Positions 1 through 9,202 of a stretch of DNA of 64,000 nt are shown here, piece by piece. Position numbers and translations under genes: made by a program. Below the pieces are notes generated by a model that saw nothing but the letters and a program-made list of their open reading frames with translations, ran no database searches and had not been told where the DNA came from. The number at the start of each line of letters is the position of its first letter. Within the stretch, counting starts at the first letter, position 1. Origin of the DNA: Anaeromonas sp052088025 (GTDB lineage: Bacteria > Bacillota > Clostridia > Tissierellales > SIT17); assembly GCF_052088025.1 (NCBI RefSeq), contig NZ_JBQCYD010000004.1, forward strand, positions 19,869-83,868, given 5' to 3'.

Positions 1-1
1 A

Positions 2-211
2 TCAATTATTTTACCCCTATCTATAATAAGCACCTATATTTATATGAAAAACAATCTAATAGATTTTAACATAGTATTTTTCATATCTATTGGAGCTATG
101 ATAGGTAGTTTTTTTGGAGCTAAATTTTTAAATAAAATTTCTACCACAGTTTTAAAAAAAGCTTTTAGTCTATTGATAATTTATATATCTATAAGGTTGA
201 TAATATTATGA
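2..211 (+). CDS. TauE/SafE-family transporter half, C-terminal part (cut by window edge)
   Basis: An open frame enters from the left edge and stops at the TGA that overlaps the ATG of the next gene (ATGA). The visible ~69 residues hold two hydrophobic helices, with a glycine-rich GAMIGSFFGAKF segment like the second repeat of TauE/SafE (DUF81/TSUP) membrane proteins. This family moves organosulfur or other small anions across the membrane. The next gene has the same fold signature and similar size, so the two probably form a two-gene transporter made of half-length subunits. The N-terminus is outside the window, so the full length is unknown. Confidence 0.6.
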   Translation, partial: SIILPLSIISTYIYMKNNLIDFNIVFFISIGAMIGSFFGAKFLNKISTTVLKKAFSLLIIYISIRLIIL

Positions 212-564
212 AATTAATATTGATTGGGATTTTTTCAGGAATATTAGGAGGTATGGGTATTGGAGGGGGAACTATCTTAATCCCTGCTTTAATATTTTTT
301 TTAAATCTAAGTCAACGAGGAGCTCAAGGAGCTAATTTGATTGTATTTATTCCTACAGCTATAATTGCACTTATAATACATTTTAAAAACAATAATATAA
401 TAAAAAACATAATAATTATTATAATAATACCAGGTATAATAGGCTCTATTATAGGAAGTGTGCTAGCTGTGAAAATAGATGAAACTATATTAAGAAAAAC
501 ATTTGGAGTATTTATCTTGTTTATAGGAATTTATCAATTCTTTAGTAAAAGGGAAAAATCATAA
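208..564 (+). CDS. TauE/SafE-family transporter half subunit
   Basis: This 118-residue protein is almost entirely hydrophobic, with about four membrane helices. It opens with the family's glycine-rich GGMGIGGGT motif (residues about 14-22) and contains GIIGSIIGSVLAVK in the middle. Canonical TauE/SafE transporters are about 250 residues built from two such repeats, so this is one half. Its start overlaps the stop of the upstream half, which suggests translational coupling and a heterodimeric transporter. The substrate cannot be told from sequence. A strong hairpin terminator follows directly. Confidence 0.75.
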   Translation: MKLILIGIFSGILGGMGIGGGTILIPALIFFLNLSQRGAQGANLIVFIPTAIIALIIHFKNNNIIKNIIIIIIIPGIIGSIIGSVLAVKIDETILRKTFGVFILFIGIYQFFSKREKS

Positions 565-587
565 AAGAGACCCTAAGGGTCTCTTTT
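563..587. terminator. Bidirectional terminator between convergent genes
   Basis: A perfect inverted repeat, AAAAGAGACCC with GGGTCTCTTTT around a TAA loop, has A/T runs on both sides. It overlaps the ends of the TauE/SafE half gene (+) and the CoA-binding protein gene (-), so it can stop transcription from both directions. Confidence 0.85.
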
Positions 588-963
588 ATGAAAGTGCTAC
601 AAGAACACAATCTTCTACTATATTAAAGTCATTTTCTTTTGCTTTTTTAATTACATCTTCATTAAAAGTTCCTGGTTGGAACCACACATTTTTTACGCCC
701 TTTTCTTTTGCCTCATCTAAGGCACCTAGACTTACTCTTGGTGGAACTACAAAATCTATAACATCTGGTACTTCTGGTAAATCTTCAATTGATTTGTAGC
801 ATTTATCTCCATTTATATCTTCATATCCTGGATTTACAGGATATACTTTATAATCATTATCCTTTAATTTTTTATATATTTTATATCCAAACTTATCCTT
901 GCTAGGACTAGCACCTATTACTGCCCATACTTTTTTATCTAACATATCTTTTTTATTACTCAT
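586..963 (-). CDS. CoA-binding domain protein (YccU-like)
   Basis: A small Rossmann-type CoA_binding protein of 125 residues. The nucleotide-binding start (WAVIGASPSKDKFGYK), the VYPVNPG strand and the VWFQPGT segment are typical of this family, which is usually 120-140 residues. The cellular role is not established; members bind CoA or nucleotides. The frame could open at a TTG nine bases upstream, but that codon abuts the AGGAGG at 973-978. The ATG at 963 has a 9-base spacing and is the better start. Confidence 0.85.
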   Translation of the reverse strand: MSNKKDMLDKKVWAVIGASPSKDKFGYKIYKKLKDNDYKVYPVNPGYEDINGDKCYKSIEDLPEVPDVIDFVVPPRVSLGALDEAKEKGVKNVWFQPGTFNEDVIKKAKENDFNIVEDCVLVALS

Positions 964-1016
964 CAAAATCAACCTCCTAGTTAATATTTTACCCCTTAAA
1001 CTTAGATAAAAACAAT

Positions 1017-1664
1017 TTATTTTATTAGTTTGTCATCTTTAAAGGATAGGTATTCATCTTCTAATCTCATGATATAAACCTCTCCATTAGTTATATCCAT
1101 TAATAAATTTTTCAATTCTTCTAATTCACCTTTTTTTGATAAGATTATCATATTAACTGCATCATCATAGCTAGTATCTTCTATAAAAAACTTAGAATTA
1201 TTTATTATATTTTCCATCTTGCCATTAAAAGTATAATCAAACCTTATTTTATTCTTTTCATATAAAACTTTATCTACTATTAAAGCATTGTTTAAAGCAA
1301 TTTTTGCTCCATTTAAATAAGCACGAACAAGCCCACCTGCACCCAGTTTAATTCCACCAAAATATCTAGTTACCACAATCACTATATTCCTAAGATCCTC
1401 TTTTTTGATTAATTCTAAGATAGGTATTCCTGCAGTTCCACTTGGTTCTCCATCGTCATTATATCTTTGAATATTACTATTTTCTCCCACTACATATGCA
1501 TATACATTGTGTGTTGCATCCTTATGCTTTAATTTAATTTCTTCTATGAAATATATAGCTTCTTCTTCACTTTCTATAGATTTTGCATAACCTATAAATT
1601 TAGATTTTTTTTCTATAAAATAATCTTCTCCAAATTTATGTATGGTTTTATATATATCTTTCAT
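1017..1664 (-). CDS. YigZ/IMPACT family protein
   Basis: A 215-residue protein with the UPF0029 N-terminal domain, including the signature region YNDDGEPSGTAGIP (about 67-80) and VTRYFGGIKLGAGGLVRAY (about 98-116). A DUF1949-like C-terminal domain follows. Length and layout match bacterial YigZ/YvyE. The molecular role is uncertain; relatives are linked to translation control and ribosome association. An AAGGGAG ribosome site precedes the ATG. Confidence 0.9.
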   Translation of the reverse strand: MKDIYKTIHKFGEDYFIEKKSKFIGYAKSIESEEEAIYFIEEIKLKHKDATHNVYAYVVGENSNIQRYNDDGEPSGTAGIPILELIKKEDLRNIVIVVTRYFGGIKLGAGGLVRAYLNGAKIALNNALIVDKVLYEKNKIRFDYTFNGKMENIINNSKFFIEDTSYDDAVNMIILSKKGELEELKNLLMDITNGEVYIMRLEDEYLSFKDDKLIK

Positions 1665-1702
1665 AACTACTCCCTTCCTTTTTAAAAATATTATACCATA
1701 AG

Positions 1703-1724
1703 AAAAAGGGCATATGCCCTTTTT
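1703..1724 (-). terminator. Rho-independent terminator after the NUDIX gene
   Basis: A perfect palindrome, AAAAAGGGCAT/ATGCCCTTTTT, overlaps the stop of the NUDIX gene on the minus strand and precedes the YigZ gene. Confidence 0.75.
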
Positions 1725-2154
1725 ATACTACAAGTAAATTTTCGCTTTTGAGTTTTAAATATTTCTTGTGTGAGAGATTTACTAGTGATTTATCTTGACT
1801 ATAAGTAATTTTTTCTATAGCTTCATCTATTTCATAAAAACCACCCTTTTGAAATTCATCATCTATGTCATATTCCAGAGAATTTGCTTCCATTATAAAC
1901 CATATTATTTCATTGCATACAGGTTTTCTTCTACTTACAGAGTAAAACTCATAATATGTTTCACCAGCTGTTGAAACTATAGAAACATCTTTTAAACCAG
2001 TTTCTTCTTTTACTCTTTTTTTAGCAGTTTCAATTGCCAAGTCTCCACTTATGATTCTACCTTTTGGAAGTACCCATTCATCTTTTTCATTCTTTAATAT
2101 AAAGACCTTTCCTTCATGAAATACAACGCCACCAGCACAATTTCTCAAGAGCAT
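1723..2154 (-). CDS. NUDIX-domain protein with altered Nudix box
   Basis: A 143-residue NUDIX-fold protein starting at the ATG served by AGGAGG (2164-2169). A longer frame upstream lacks a ribosome site. The fold is clear from GGVVFHEGKVFILKN and WVLPKGRI followed by KEETGL. The box departs from the G-x5-E-x7-REUxEExGU rule: Asp stands for the first Glu, and the RE pair reads KR, so one of the usual metal-binding glutamates is missing while the EE pair remains. It may be a weak hydrolase or a binding protein. The substrate is unknown. Confidence 0.8.
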   Translation of the reverse strand: MLLRNCAGGVVFHEGKVFILKNEKDEWVLPKGRIISGDLAIETAKKRVKEETGLKDVSIVSTAGETYYEFYSVSRRKPVCNEIIWFIMEANSLEYDIDDEFQKGGFYEIDEAIEKITYSQDKSLVNLSHKKYLKLKSENLLVV

Positions 2155-2223
2155 ATTTAAAAACCTCCTTTTTATTATTACTATAATCATATAACAATTT
2201 GTCAGAAATTTCAATTGATTTCT

Positions 2224-2859
2224 TTAATTTGCTTTTAAAATTTTTATAGCTTCTATGGCTGCACGCTTTACATATTCTTTTTCATTATTATCACTTAAAA
2301 TTAATTTCAATTTATTAACACTAGATTGATCACCAATTTCTTTTATAGATTTGATAGCATATTGCCTAACTTGAGCATTATCATCATAAAAAAACTTCTC
2401 TAAAACCTCTTTATAATCTTTGCTTTTAATCTTTCCTAAAGCTGAAATAGAAAGTCTTCTATAATTGACATTCTTACTTTTTAACTCCATTAATAAAAAT
2501 GGTATCAATCTTTCATTTTTTAATTCACCAATTAACCATATTAATATCATTCTATCTTCAGGATTTTTAAACTTAATATATCTTTTATAGATTTCACCAG
2601 CTAATTTTTCTTTTTCTTCTTTAAGCAATGTGTTTATATATTCTAATCTTTTTCCTTTTTGCATAGATATTATCTTTATCAATTCATCATCGTTTTTTTG
2701 CCTTTTATATTTTATCTTTGCTTCTATAATATGTTTTTCCACTTCATTATATGGCAAGTTTCTTATTTTTGATATTATCTTTATACTTTTGCCTTCAAGA
2801 TATAAAAGATAGCTTATTTGAAAGCTTTCCATTTTATCAATAGTCTCCCACTTACTCAT
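2224..2859 (-). CDS. HEAT-repeat protein
   Basis: A 211-residue soluble protein. Residues about 90-205 form helical HEAT-type repeats: KNVNYRRLSISALGKIKS, then a unit around DDNAQVRQYAIKSIKEIGD, then one around KEYVKRAAIEAIKIL. The N-terminal ~60 residues look like a small helical, possibly DNA-binding, domain (ISYLLYLEGKSIKIISK). It lies 9 bases after hflX and is probably cotranscribed with it. The binding partner is unknown. Confidence 0.7.
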   Translation of the reverse strand: MSKWETIDKMESFQISYLLYLEGKSIKIISKIRNLPYNEVEKHIIEAKIKYKRQKNDDELIKIISMQKGKRLEYINTLLKEEKEKLAGEIYKRYIKFKNPEDRMILIWLIGELKNERLIPFLLMELKSKNVNYRRLSISALGKIKSKDYKEVLEKFFYDDNAQVRQYAIKSIKEIGDQSSVNKLKLILSDNNEKEYVKRAAIEAIKILKAN

Positions 2860-2868
2860 CCTATCACC

Positions 2869-4143
2869 TTAATCTATAATATATTTTTTATATTTATTAT
2901 AGTCTTTTTTGTTTAATACTACATCTATAATAGTTCCATTTTCTTCATGTGTCATCTCATTAGGTGTATAATTATTTAATAAATATGAAGTAATATCAGA
3001 GTCAGAAAAAGGTATAAGTAATTTAGCCTTATAAAATTTATCTGAAAGTGCTTTTTCTATCTCTTGCCATAATTTATCAATATTTGTGTTTTCCCTTGCA
3101 GAAATATATAATTTTGGTCCTTCTATATTATATCCTATATCTTCTATATCTTTTTTATCCATCTTATTAAATACGGTTATAATAGGTTTACCTTCTACAT
3201 CTAAATCATTTAATATGTTTAATGTAGTTTTAATTTGTATATCTAAATCACTATTTGTAGCATCCACCACATGAATCAAAACATCTGCGAAATTCACTTC
3301 TTCTAAAGTACCTTTAAAGGCAGCTACTAAATGTGTAGGAAGTTTACTTACAAATCCAACAGTATCAATAATAAGTGCCTTTTGCCCATTTGGTAAATTA
3401 GTTTTTCTAAGTGTGGTATCAAGTGTTGCAAAAAGCATATCTTTTACATATACATCTTTTTCTATATCATATTCATTTCCAGATTTTAATAATTCATTAA
3501 AAAGAGTAGATTTACCAGCATTAGTGTATCCTACAAGAGCAATTATAGGAATATCTGAATCCATCCTATTTTGTCTTTTAGTCTCTCTAATACTTTCTAC
3601 TTCTTTTAATCTTTTTCTTATTTCATCAACCCTATTTTCAATATGTCGTCTATCTGTTTCTAGTTTTTGTTCACCTGGACCTCTAGTACCTATCCCACCA
3701 CCAAGCCTTGAAAGTTCTATTCCAAGTCCTTTAAGCCTTGGTAGTCTATATTTCAGCTGAGCAAGCTCTACTTGAAGCTTACCTTCTCTTGTGCTAGCTC
3801 TTTTTGCAAATATATCTAATATAAGTGTGGTTCTATCAATTACCTTTACATCTAATACATCTTCTATATTTCTAAGTTGAGCTCCTGATAATTCATCATT
3901 AAAAATTACTGTATCTATTTCTAGTTCTTCACAATAAACTGATACCTCTTCAAGCTTTCCCTTTCCTATATAAAGTCTATAATCAACCTTATCTTTATTT
4001 TGAATTACAGTTGATATAGGATTTGCATTTGCTGCAATAGCAAGTTCTTTTAATTCTTGCATAGAACTTTCAATATCAAAATCATCTCTTTTATTTAAAT
4101 TTAATCCTACCAATAAAACTCTTTCTTTCATTTGTTTTTCCAC
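2869..4143 (-). CDS. hflX: GTPase HflX, ribosome-splitting factor
   Basis: A 424-residue protein of HflX length. The N-terminal HflX domain contains SRLGGGIGTRGPGEQKLE just before the G domain. The G domain shows P-loop GYTNAGKST, switch II DTVGF and NKMD. Family members bind the 50S subunit and split stalled or stress-idled 70S ribosomes. The GTG at 4143 has AGAGGTG 5 bases upstream; an ATG four codons later is the alternative start. It heads a two-gene unit with the HEAT-repeat protein. Confidence 0.95.
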   Translation of the reverse strand: MEKQMKERVLLVGLNLNKRDDFDIESSMQELKELAIAANANPISTVIQNKDKVDYRLYIGKGKLEEVSVYCEELEIDTVIFNDELSGAQLRNIEDVLDVKVIDRTTLILDIFAKRASTREGKLQVELAQLKYRLPRLKGLGIELSRLGGGIGTRGPGEQKLETDRRHIENRVDEIRKRLKEVESIRETKRQNRMDSDIPIIALVGYTNAGKSTLFNELLKSGNEYDIEKDVYVKDMLFATLDTTLRKTNLPNGQKALIIDTVGFVSKLPTHLVAAFKGTLEEVNFADVLIHVVDATNSDLDIQIKTTLNILNDLDVEGKPIITVFNKMDKKDIEDIGYNIEGPKLYISARENTNIDKLWQEIEKALSDKFYKAKLLIPFSDSDITSYLLNNYTPNEMTHEENGTIIDVVLNKKDYNKYKKYIID

Positions 4144-4197
4144 TAAAGCACCTCTATTCTTCTTTATAGTAATAGTATAACAAAAAAACTACAACTT

Positions 4198-4813
4198 TTA
4201 TTCAACAACATTTAAAAAATCTTTTTCTGGTACAGATATATAGCTATCTGGAACCTCTCCTACAATAACAGTTTCAGCTATGGGTATCTGAGTTATAACT
4301 TTTTCAGTTTCTGTAGCAAGTGGTACTATTATTCTTACATTGGTCTTTATTATAAGTATTACCCTATGAACAGTTTGATTAATACCTGATTCTATAAATT
4401 CTGAAGTGAAATCTACAGTAACAGATCCTTGAGGTGTCATTTTCATACTTACTTTTGGACCATATTGAGATAAGAGTTGACTATTTAATGCCAATTTGTC
4501 TTATTTCATCTTGAACAGCTAAAGCTATATTTGAAGAAATTTTAGTCATCATCATTGTATTATTCTGTATAGTTCTTAATTTACCCTCATTATCATAATT
4601 TAAATTTATTAAATTTTTATATTGTAATTCTTCTCCTATGTTTTCTTTTACAGCATCGTTTATTGCTTGAGTTGCTACCATTCTAGCTTTAACCTGGCTT
4701 ATAGCTAAAATAGTAGGCCTTATATTTTTATCAATTATTAAAAAACTATAAATAATAAATACTATTAAAATAACTATAATAACATATCTTTTTTTAAAAG
4801 TTTTTCTCTTCAT
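4198..4813 (-). pseudogene. yunB: Sporulation protein YunB, disrupted by deletion and frameshift
   Basis: Two overlapping reading frames together spell YunB. The first (4813-4481, 110 residues) has the N-terminal membrane helix and the ARMVATQAINDAVKENI region, then stops. The second (4494-4198, frame shifted by one) carries the C-terminal part, with YGPKVSMKMTPQGSV, SGINQTVHR and AETVIVGEVPDSYI. The short IPLG-type segment normally lying between them is missing, so a deletion of roughly 20-30 bases is the simplest cause. YunB is a forespore-engulfment-associated protein under sigma-E in Bacillus. An assembly error at this site is possible. Confidence 0.75.
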
Positions 4814-4937
4814 ATAATCACTCCTATTTTTATTATATGTAGCATATGCGCTTTATTTGCCAAATAATAATTTTGTTATATAATATGTTTTAATGGCAAT
4901 ATTTATAGTATAATTAATAAAATATAAGGTTAAAAAG

Positions 4938-4966
4938 TTATCTCTTTTTATTTTTTATGATATAAT
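4938..4966 (+). promoter_or_regulatory. Possible sigma-A promoter for the PBP gene
   Basis: TTATCT, a 17-base spacer and TATAAT lie 54 bases before the PBP start codon. The -10 is perfect and the -35 is weak. Confidence 0.4.
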
Positions 4967-5019
4967 TGTCTTTATATAATAATATTAATTTTTATATGTA
5001 TATTAGAGGAGGTCCATAA

Positions 5020-7983
5020 ATGTCTAACGAAAAAAATGCCAAAACAGATAAAAATAGAAAGGAACATAAAAAAAGAAATACTGTACTTAAAGTTTTACTA
5101 ATAGCTTTTCTTTTATTTGTTTTTATCTCTGTTGGTACTGTAGGTGGAATATTGTTTGGTGTAATAAAAGATTCACCAGAAATAAATCCATCACATGATA
5201 TAAATACACTAAGTGAGAATTCCAAAATATTTGATACAGATGGTACTTTGATTGAAGAAATTCTTACAGAAGAAAAAAGAACCATAGTAAAACTAGAAGA
5301 AATGTCACCTTTTGTGCAAGAAGCATTTATTGCAGTAGAGGATGAAAGATTTAGATCTCATTCAGGTATAGATTTAAGGGGTATAGCAAGAGCTATAGTT
5401 GTAGATATCAAAACTCGTTCCTTAGATGAAGGAGCATCTACTATAACTCAACAATTAGTAAGAAACCTATATCTTAGTAAAGATAAGGTCTTTACTAGAA
5501 AGATAACTGAAATGTATTTAGCTATGAAAATGGAGAGAGAGATATCAAAAGATGATATATTAGAAGCATATTTAAATACAATATATCTTGGTCAAGGAGC
5601 ATATGGAGTTGAAGCTGCATCTAAAACATATTTTAATAAAGATGCAAAGGATTTAACACTTGCAGAATCCTCTCTTTTAGCAAGTATAACTAAATCACCT
5701 AGTCAGTATCAATTATTTAAAAGGATTGAACCAGAAAATATTGAAGATGACAATGTGAATGTAGTAGGAACAATAGAGGTAATTGGTAAACAATATGTTG
5801 CAGTATTTAATGAAAACATACTAAATAGACAAAAGACTATTCTTTCCCTCATGAAAGAACAAGGTAAAATTACAAAGGAAGAATATACAGATGCCTTAAG
5901 TGAAGATGTAATTTCACTTATTAATCCAGGACAGATGAAAAATCAAAATATAAAAACTTCATATTTTACAGATTATGTGAAAAAACAAGTTACAAAAGAT
6001 TTAGTTTCAAAAGCAGGCTACACCAAAGAAGAAGCTGAAGAAGCATTATTTATAGGTGGACTTAAAATATATTCTACCATTGATGTAAATATGCAATCAA
6101 AGGTTGAAGATATATATAATTCCTTTACAGATAATGTAGCTAACAAATCATGGTTAAGACCAGATTATAGGACAAGTGGAGGAAATATTGTAGATAGCTA
6201 TGGAAGAATTTCATACTATCAAAAAGAAAACCTATTAGATAGTGAAGGTAATTTATACCTATCAAAAGATTCCTATTCCATAGATGAAAATGGGAATTTA
6301 ACTATAAAATCACCAAAAATAAAATATACTAATCTAGATGTAGTAGATTATTTCACTAAAGAAAATGGTACAATTTATACTCATATAACAGGCTCATTAA
6401 ATATAAATAAAGAAAGTTTCACTGTAGATAAAGAAAATAAAAGTTTTACTATAAAAGCAGAATATTATAAAGAGCATAGTGATTTATATCAAGTAAAAGA
6501 TAATGCACTTCATATATCTAAGGATGTATTTTTTAATGATGAAAAAGGTGCCATTCAACCTCAATCTGCCGTTACAATAATGGATCCTACAACAGGTCAT
6601 TTAAAAGCAATAGTAGGTGGTAGGGATGATGAAGGACAAATGATATTAAATAGGGCTACAAGTCCAAGGCAGCCTGGTTCTGCTATTAAACCTCTTTCAG
6701 TATATACACCAGCTTTAGATAATGGATTTACAGCTGCATCAGTAGTTGATGATGTTCCTTATACTAATAGTAAAGGTTGGAGTCCAACAAACTATTCAGC
6801 AAGTGTTTTTTATGGTTTAACTCCAATGAGAAAAGCACTTGAACATTCTTATAACGTATCAGCTGTTAAATTTTTAAACAAGGTAGGAATAAATGCCTCA
6901 GTAGATTATTTAGCTAAATTTGGAATCATAAACAAAGATAATCCAGATAATGATACATTTGAAGAAGCAGATAAAGATGAATCACCACTTGCTTTAGGTG
7001 GTATGACACGTGGTATATCTACACTTAAAATGACAGCAGCTTACAATGCTTTAGCCAATCAAGGGAATTATATAGAGCCTATAGCATATACAAAAATTGA
7101 AAATAATAAGGGTGAAGTTATCCTAGATAATAAACCAAAACAAAATACAGTTGTAAGTCCTCAAGTTGCCTATATTATGACTGATATGCTTGAAACTGTA
7201 GTTAAAACTGGTTCAGGGTCCAGAGCAAACTTCCCAAATATGTCTGTAGCAGGTAAAACTGGTACAACAAATGATTCAGCAGATGTTTGGTTTGCAGGAT
7301 ATACTCCTTATTACACTGCAGCTGTATGGATAGGAAATGATAGCCCAGCTATTAAACTTTCAGAATCAAGTAGAATTGCTGCAAGTTTTTGGAGCCAAGT
7401 AATGAAATCAGTTCATGAAGGTTTAGACAATAAAAGCTTTAAACGTCCTGAAGGCATAGTTTCAAGACAAGTATGTATTGATTCTGGAAAATTACCTACA
7501 GATCTATGTTCTAAGGATCCAAGAGGAAGTAGAGTTAGAACAGAATTGTTTGTAGCAGGCACAGAACCACGCGAAAGATGCGATGTTCATGTATCTGCAA
7601 AGATTGATACTTCAACAGGAATGCTTGCAAATGAGTTTTGTCCAGATGATGTAGTCAAAACAGGTGTCTTTATAAAAAGACCTACACCTTATTATCCATC
7701 AAAAAATGGTGGTAAAGTACCAAGAGATTATCAATATCAAATGATCAATAAGGTTTGTGATGTTCATACAAAACCATCTAATCCAATAAAAGATTTTATC
7801 GATGATATATTAGATAAAGATAAGGATAAAGATAAAGATGATGATAAAGATAAGGACAAAGAACCAGAAACACCAGAAGAAAAGCCTGAAGAGCCTAAAG
7901 ATCCAAAACCGGAACCTAAACCAGATCCACAGCCTAAACCAGATCCGGATTCTAATAATGGATCCCAAGATAAAAAAGAATAA
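5020..7983 (+). CDS. Class A penicillin-binding protein (PBP1A family)
   Basis: A bifunctional peptidoglycan synthase of 987 residues. There is a short cytoplasmic tail and one helix (about 25-48). The GT51 glycosyltransferase domain carries VEDERFRSHSGID (catalytic Glu near 107) and STITQQLVRN. The transpeptidase domain has the SxxK serine in PGSAIKP (about 555), SYN (about 610) and KTGTT (about 746). A domain of ~130 residues sits between them. The C-terminus is a low-complexity Lys/Asp, Pro/Glu/Asp tail (about 925-987). AGGAGG precedes the ATG. It is flanked by broken yunB and a strong terminator. Confidence 0.95.
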   Translation: MSNEKNAKTDKNRKEHKKRNTVLKVLLIAFLLFVFISVGTVGGILFGVIKDSPEINPSHDINTLSENSKIFDTDGTLIEEILTEEKRTIVKLEEMSPFVQEAFIAVEDERFRSHSGIDLRGIARAIVVDIKTRSLDEGASTITQQLVRNLYLSKDKVFTRKITEMYLAMKMEREISKDDILEAYLNTIYLGQGAYGVEAASKTYFNKDAKDLTLAESSLLASITKSPSQYQLFKRIEPENIEDDNVNVVGTIEVIGKQYVAVFNENILNRQKTILSLMKEQGKITKEEYTDALSEDVISLINPGQMKNQNIKTSYFTDYVKKQVTKDLVSKAGYTKEEAEEALFIGGLKIYSTIDVNMQSKVEDIYNSFTDNVANKSWLRPDYRTSGGNIVDSYGRISYYQKENLLDSEGNLYLSKDSYSIDENGNLTIKSPKIKYTNLDVVDYFTKENGTIYTHITGSLNINKESFTVDKENKSFTIKAEYYKEHSDLYQVKDNALHISKDVFFNDEKGAIQPQSAVTIMDPTTGHLKAIVGGRDDEGQMILNRATSPRQPGSAIKPLSVYTPALDNGFTAASVVDDVPYTNSKGWSPTNYSASVFYGLTPMRKALEHSYNVSAVKFLNKVGINASVDYLAKFGIINKDNPDNDTFEEADKDESPLALGGMTRGISTLKMTAAYNALANQGNYIEPIAYTKIENNKGEVILDNKPKQNTVVSPQVAYIMTDMLETVVKTGSGSRANFPNMSVAGKTGTTNDSADVWFAGYTPYYTAAVWIGNDSPAIKLSESSRIAASFWSQVMKSVHEGLDNKSFKRPEGIVSRQVCIDSGKLPTDLCSKDPRGSRVRTELFVAGTEPRERCDVHVSAKIDTSTGMLANEFCPDDVVKTGVFIKRPTPYYPSKNGGKVPRDYQYQMINKVCDVHTKPSNPIKDFIDDILDKDKDKDKDDDKDKDKEPETPEEKPEEPKDPKPEPKPDPQPKPDPDSNNGSQDKKE

Positions 7984-8010
7984 AAAATCAAAATAAATAT
8001 TATTAAAGCA

Positions 8011-8045
8011 AAAAGAAGGCAATTTATCATAAATTGCCTTCTTTT
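8011..8045. terminator. Strong bidirectional terminator
   Basis: A 15-bp perfect stem (AAAAGAAGGCAATTT with its complement) has an ATCAT loop. It lies between the convergent PBP and spoVAE genes, with T-runs in both directions. Confidence 0.9.
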
Positions 8046-8400
8046 ATTTTTTAGTTTTAGGATTAAAAATTACAGCCATAATATATCCAAAAAATATAGC
8101 TGCTCCAACTCCACCTGAGGTGGCAGTAATTCCTCCTGTAAATATACCAATAGCACCTGTCTTATCTACAGCTTCTACTGCTCCTTTAGCTAGAGCATAG
8201 CCAAAGCCAAGAAGTGGAACGCTTGCACCAGCACCAGCAAATTTTACTAAGGGTTCATATATTCCAACAGCTGTAAGAATCACTCCAGATGTAACAAATG
8301 ATACTAATATATGAGCAGGAGTTAATTTTGTTCCATCCATGAGTAATTGAGCTATAAAACATATTATTCCTCCTACTAAAAAAGCCTTTATATAATCCAT
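8044..8400 (-). CDS. spoVAE: Stage V sporulation protein AE
   Basis: A 118-residue membrane protein starting MDYIKAFLVGGIIC, the usual SpoVAE(b) start. The ATG lies one base after the spoVAD stop and follows a GGTGGTG ribosome site. It has glycine-rich helices and the family segment GASVPLLGFGYALAKG. SpoVA proteins form the channel that moves Ca-dipicolinate into the spore and out again at germination. It looks intact, but its partners upstream (spoVAD, spoVAC) are truncated or missing, so it may no longer be useful. Confidence 0.9.
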   Translation of the reverse strand: MDYIKAFLVGGIICFIAQLLMDGTKLTPAHILVSFVTSGVILTAVGIYEPLVKFAGAGASVPLLGFGYALAKGAVEAVDKTGAIGIFTGGITATSGGVGAAIFFGYIMAVIFNPKTKK

Positions 8401-8401
8401 A

Positions 8402-9202
8402 TTATAATTCACCACCCAAATTATTTGAAATAGTAACAGCATGAGCTATACATGGAATGGATTCTCCCTGCTGAGCACTGGTAGTAGAATGTAGTGCTCC
8501 TGTTGCAATAAGTAATATTCTATTTATCTCCTTGTTTTCTAATAAATAATGAAGATATCCATTAAAAACTACAGCAGAACATCCACATCCACTTCCTCCT
8601 GAATGAGTATCTTGTTTTTTATTATCAAATATTAAAACACCACAATCAGTATGTCTTTTAGAAATATCTAATCCTTCCTTTTTACACATGTCTATTAGTA
8701 TTTCTGATCCAATCACACCTAGATCTCCTGTAGCTATATAATCATAATCATTAACTTTAAGGCCACTTTCTCTAAAATGAGCTAGAATTGTATCACAAGC
8801 AGCTGGTGCCATTGCAGCTCCCATATTGTTTGGATCTATTATACCCTTATCTATTATCTTTCCTGTGGTTACATGACTTATATAGGGTCCATTTCCCTGT
8901 GATGATAATATAGAAACTCCTGCTCCTGTAACGGTCCATTGAGAAGTTACTGGTCTTTGGTTTCCAAGTTCAAGTGGAAATCTAAATTGCCTTTCAGCTG
9001 TAGAAAAATGACTTGATGCTATACACACAACTTTATCAGCAAAACCTCCATCAACTGCCATAGCTCCAAGTGAAAGAGCCTCACTCATTACAGAACATGC
9101 TCCATACAGACCAAAAAATGGAGCACCAATATCTCTTGCAGCAAAGCCTGTAGCTATGATTTGATTTAATAAATCTCCACCAAAGATATATTCAATAATA
9201 TT
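8402..9202 (-). pseudogene. spoVAD: SpoVAD remnant lacking its N-terminus
   Basis: The frame has thiolase-fold SpoVAD sequence from EYIFGGDLLNQIIA through FFGLYGACSVMSEALSLGAM to the C-terminal IPCIAHAVTIS, about 265 residues. Full-length SpoVAD is about 340, so roughly the first 75 codons are gone. Upstream this frame continues into the truncated sigF with no start codon and no ribosome site at the junction (about 9192-9210). An internal ATG at 9088 could start a still shorter protein. SpoVAD binds dipicolinate during its uptake into the spore. See the deletion finding. Confidence 0.85.

Noticed and set aside
7764..8030. Open frames on the minus strand under the PBP tail, rich in Ser/Leu/Gly or Phe/Ile
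   Set aside because: They mirror the repetitive Lys/Asp coding of the PBP tail, have no ribosome site and cross a strong terminator.
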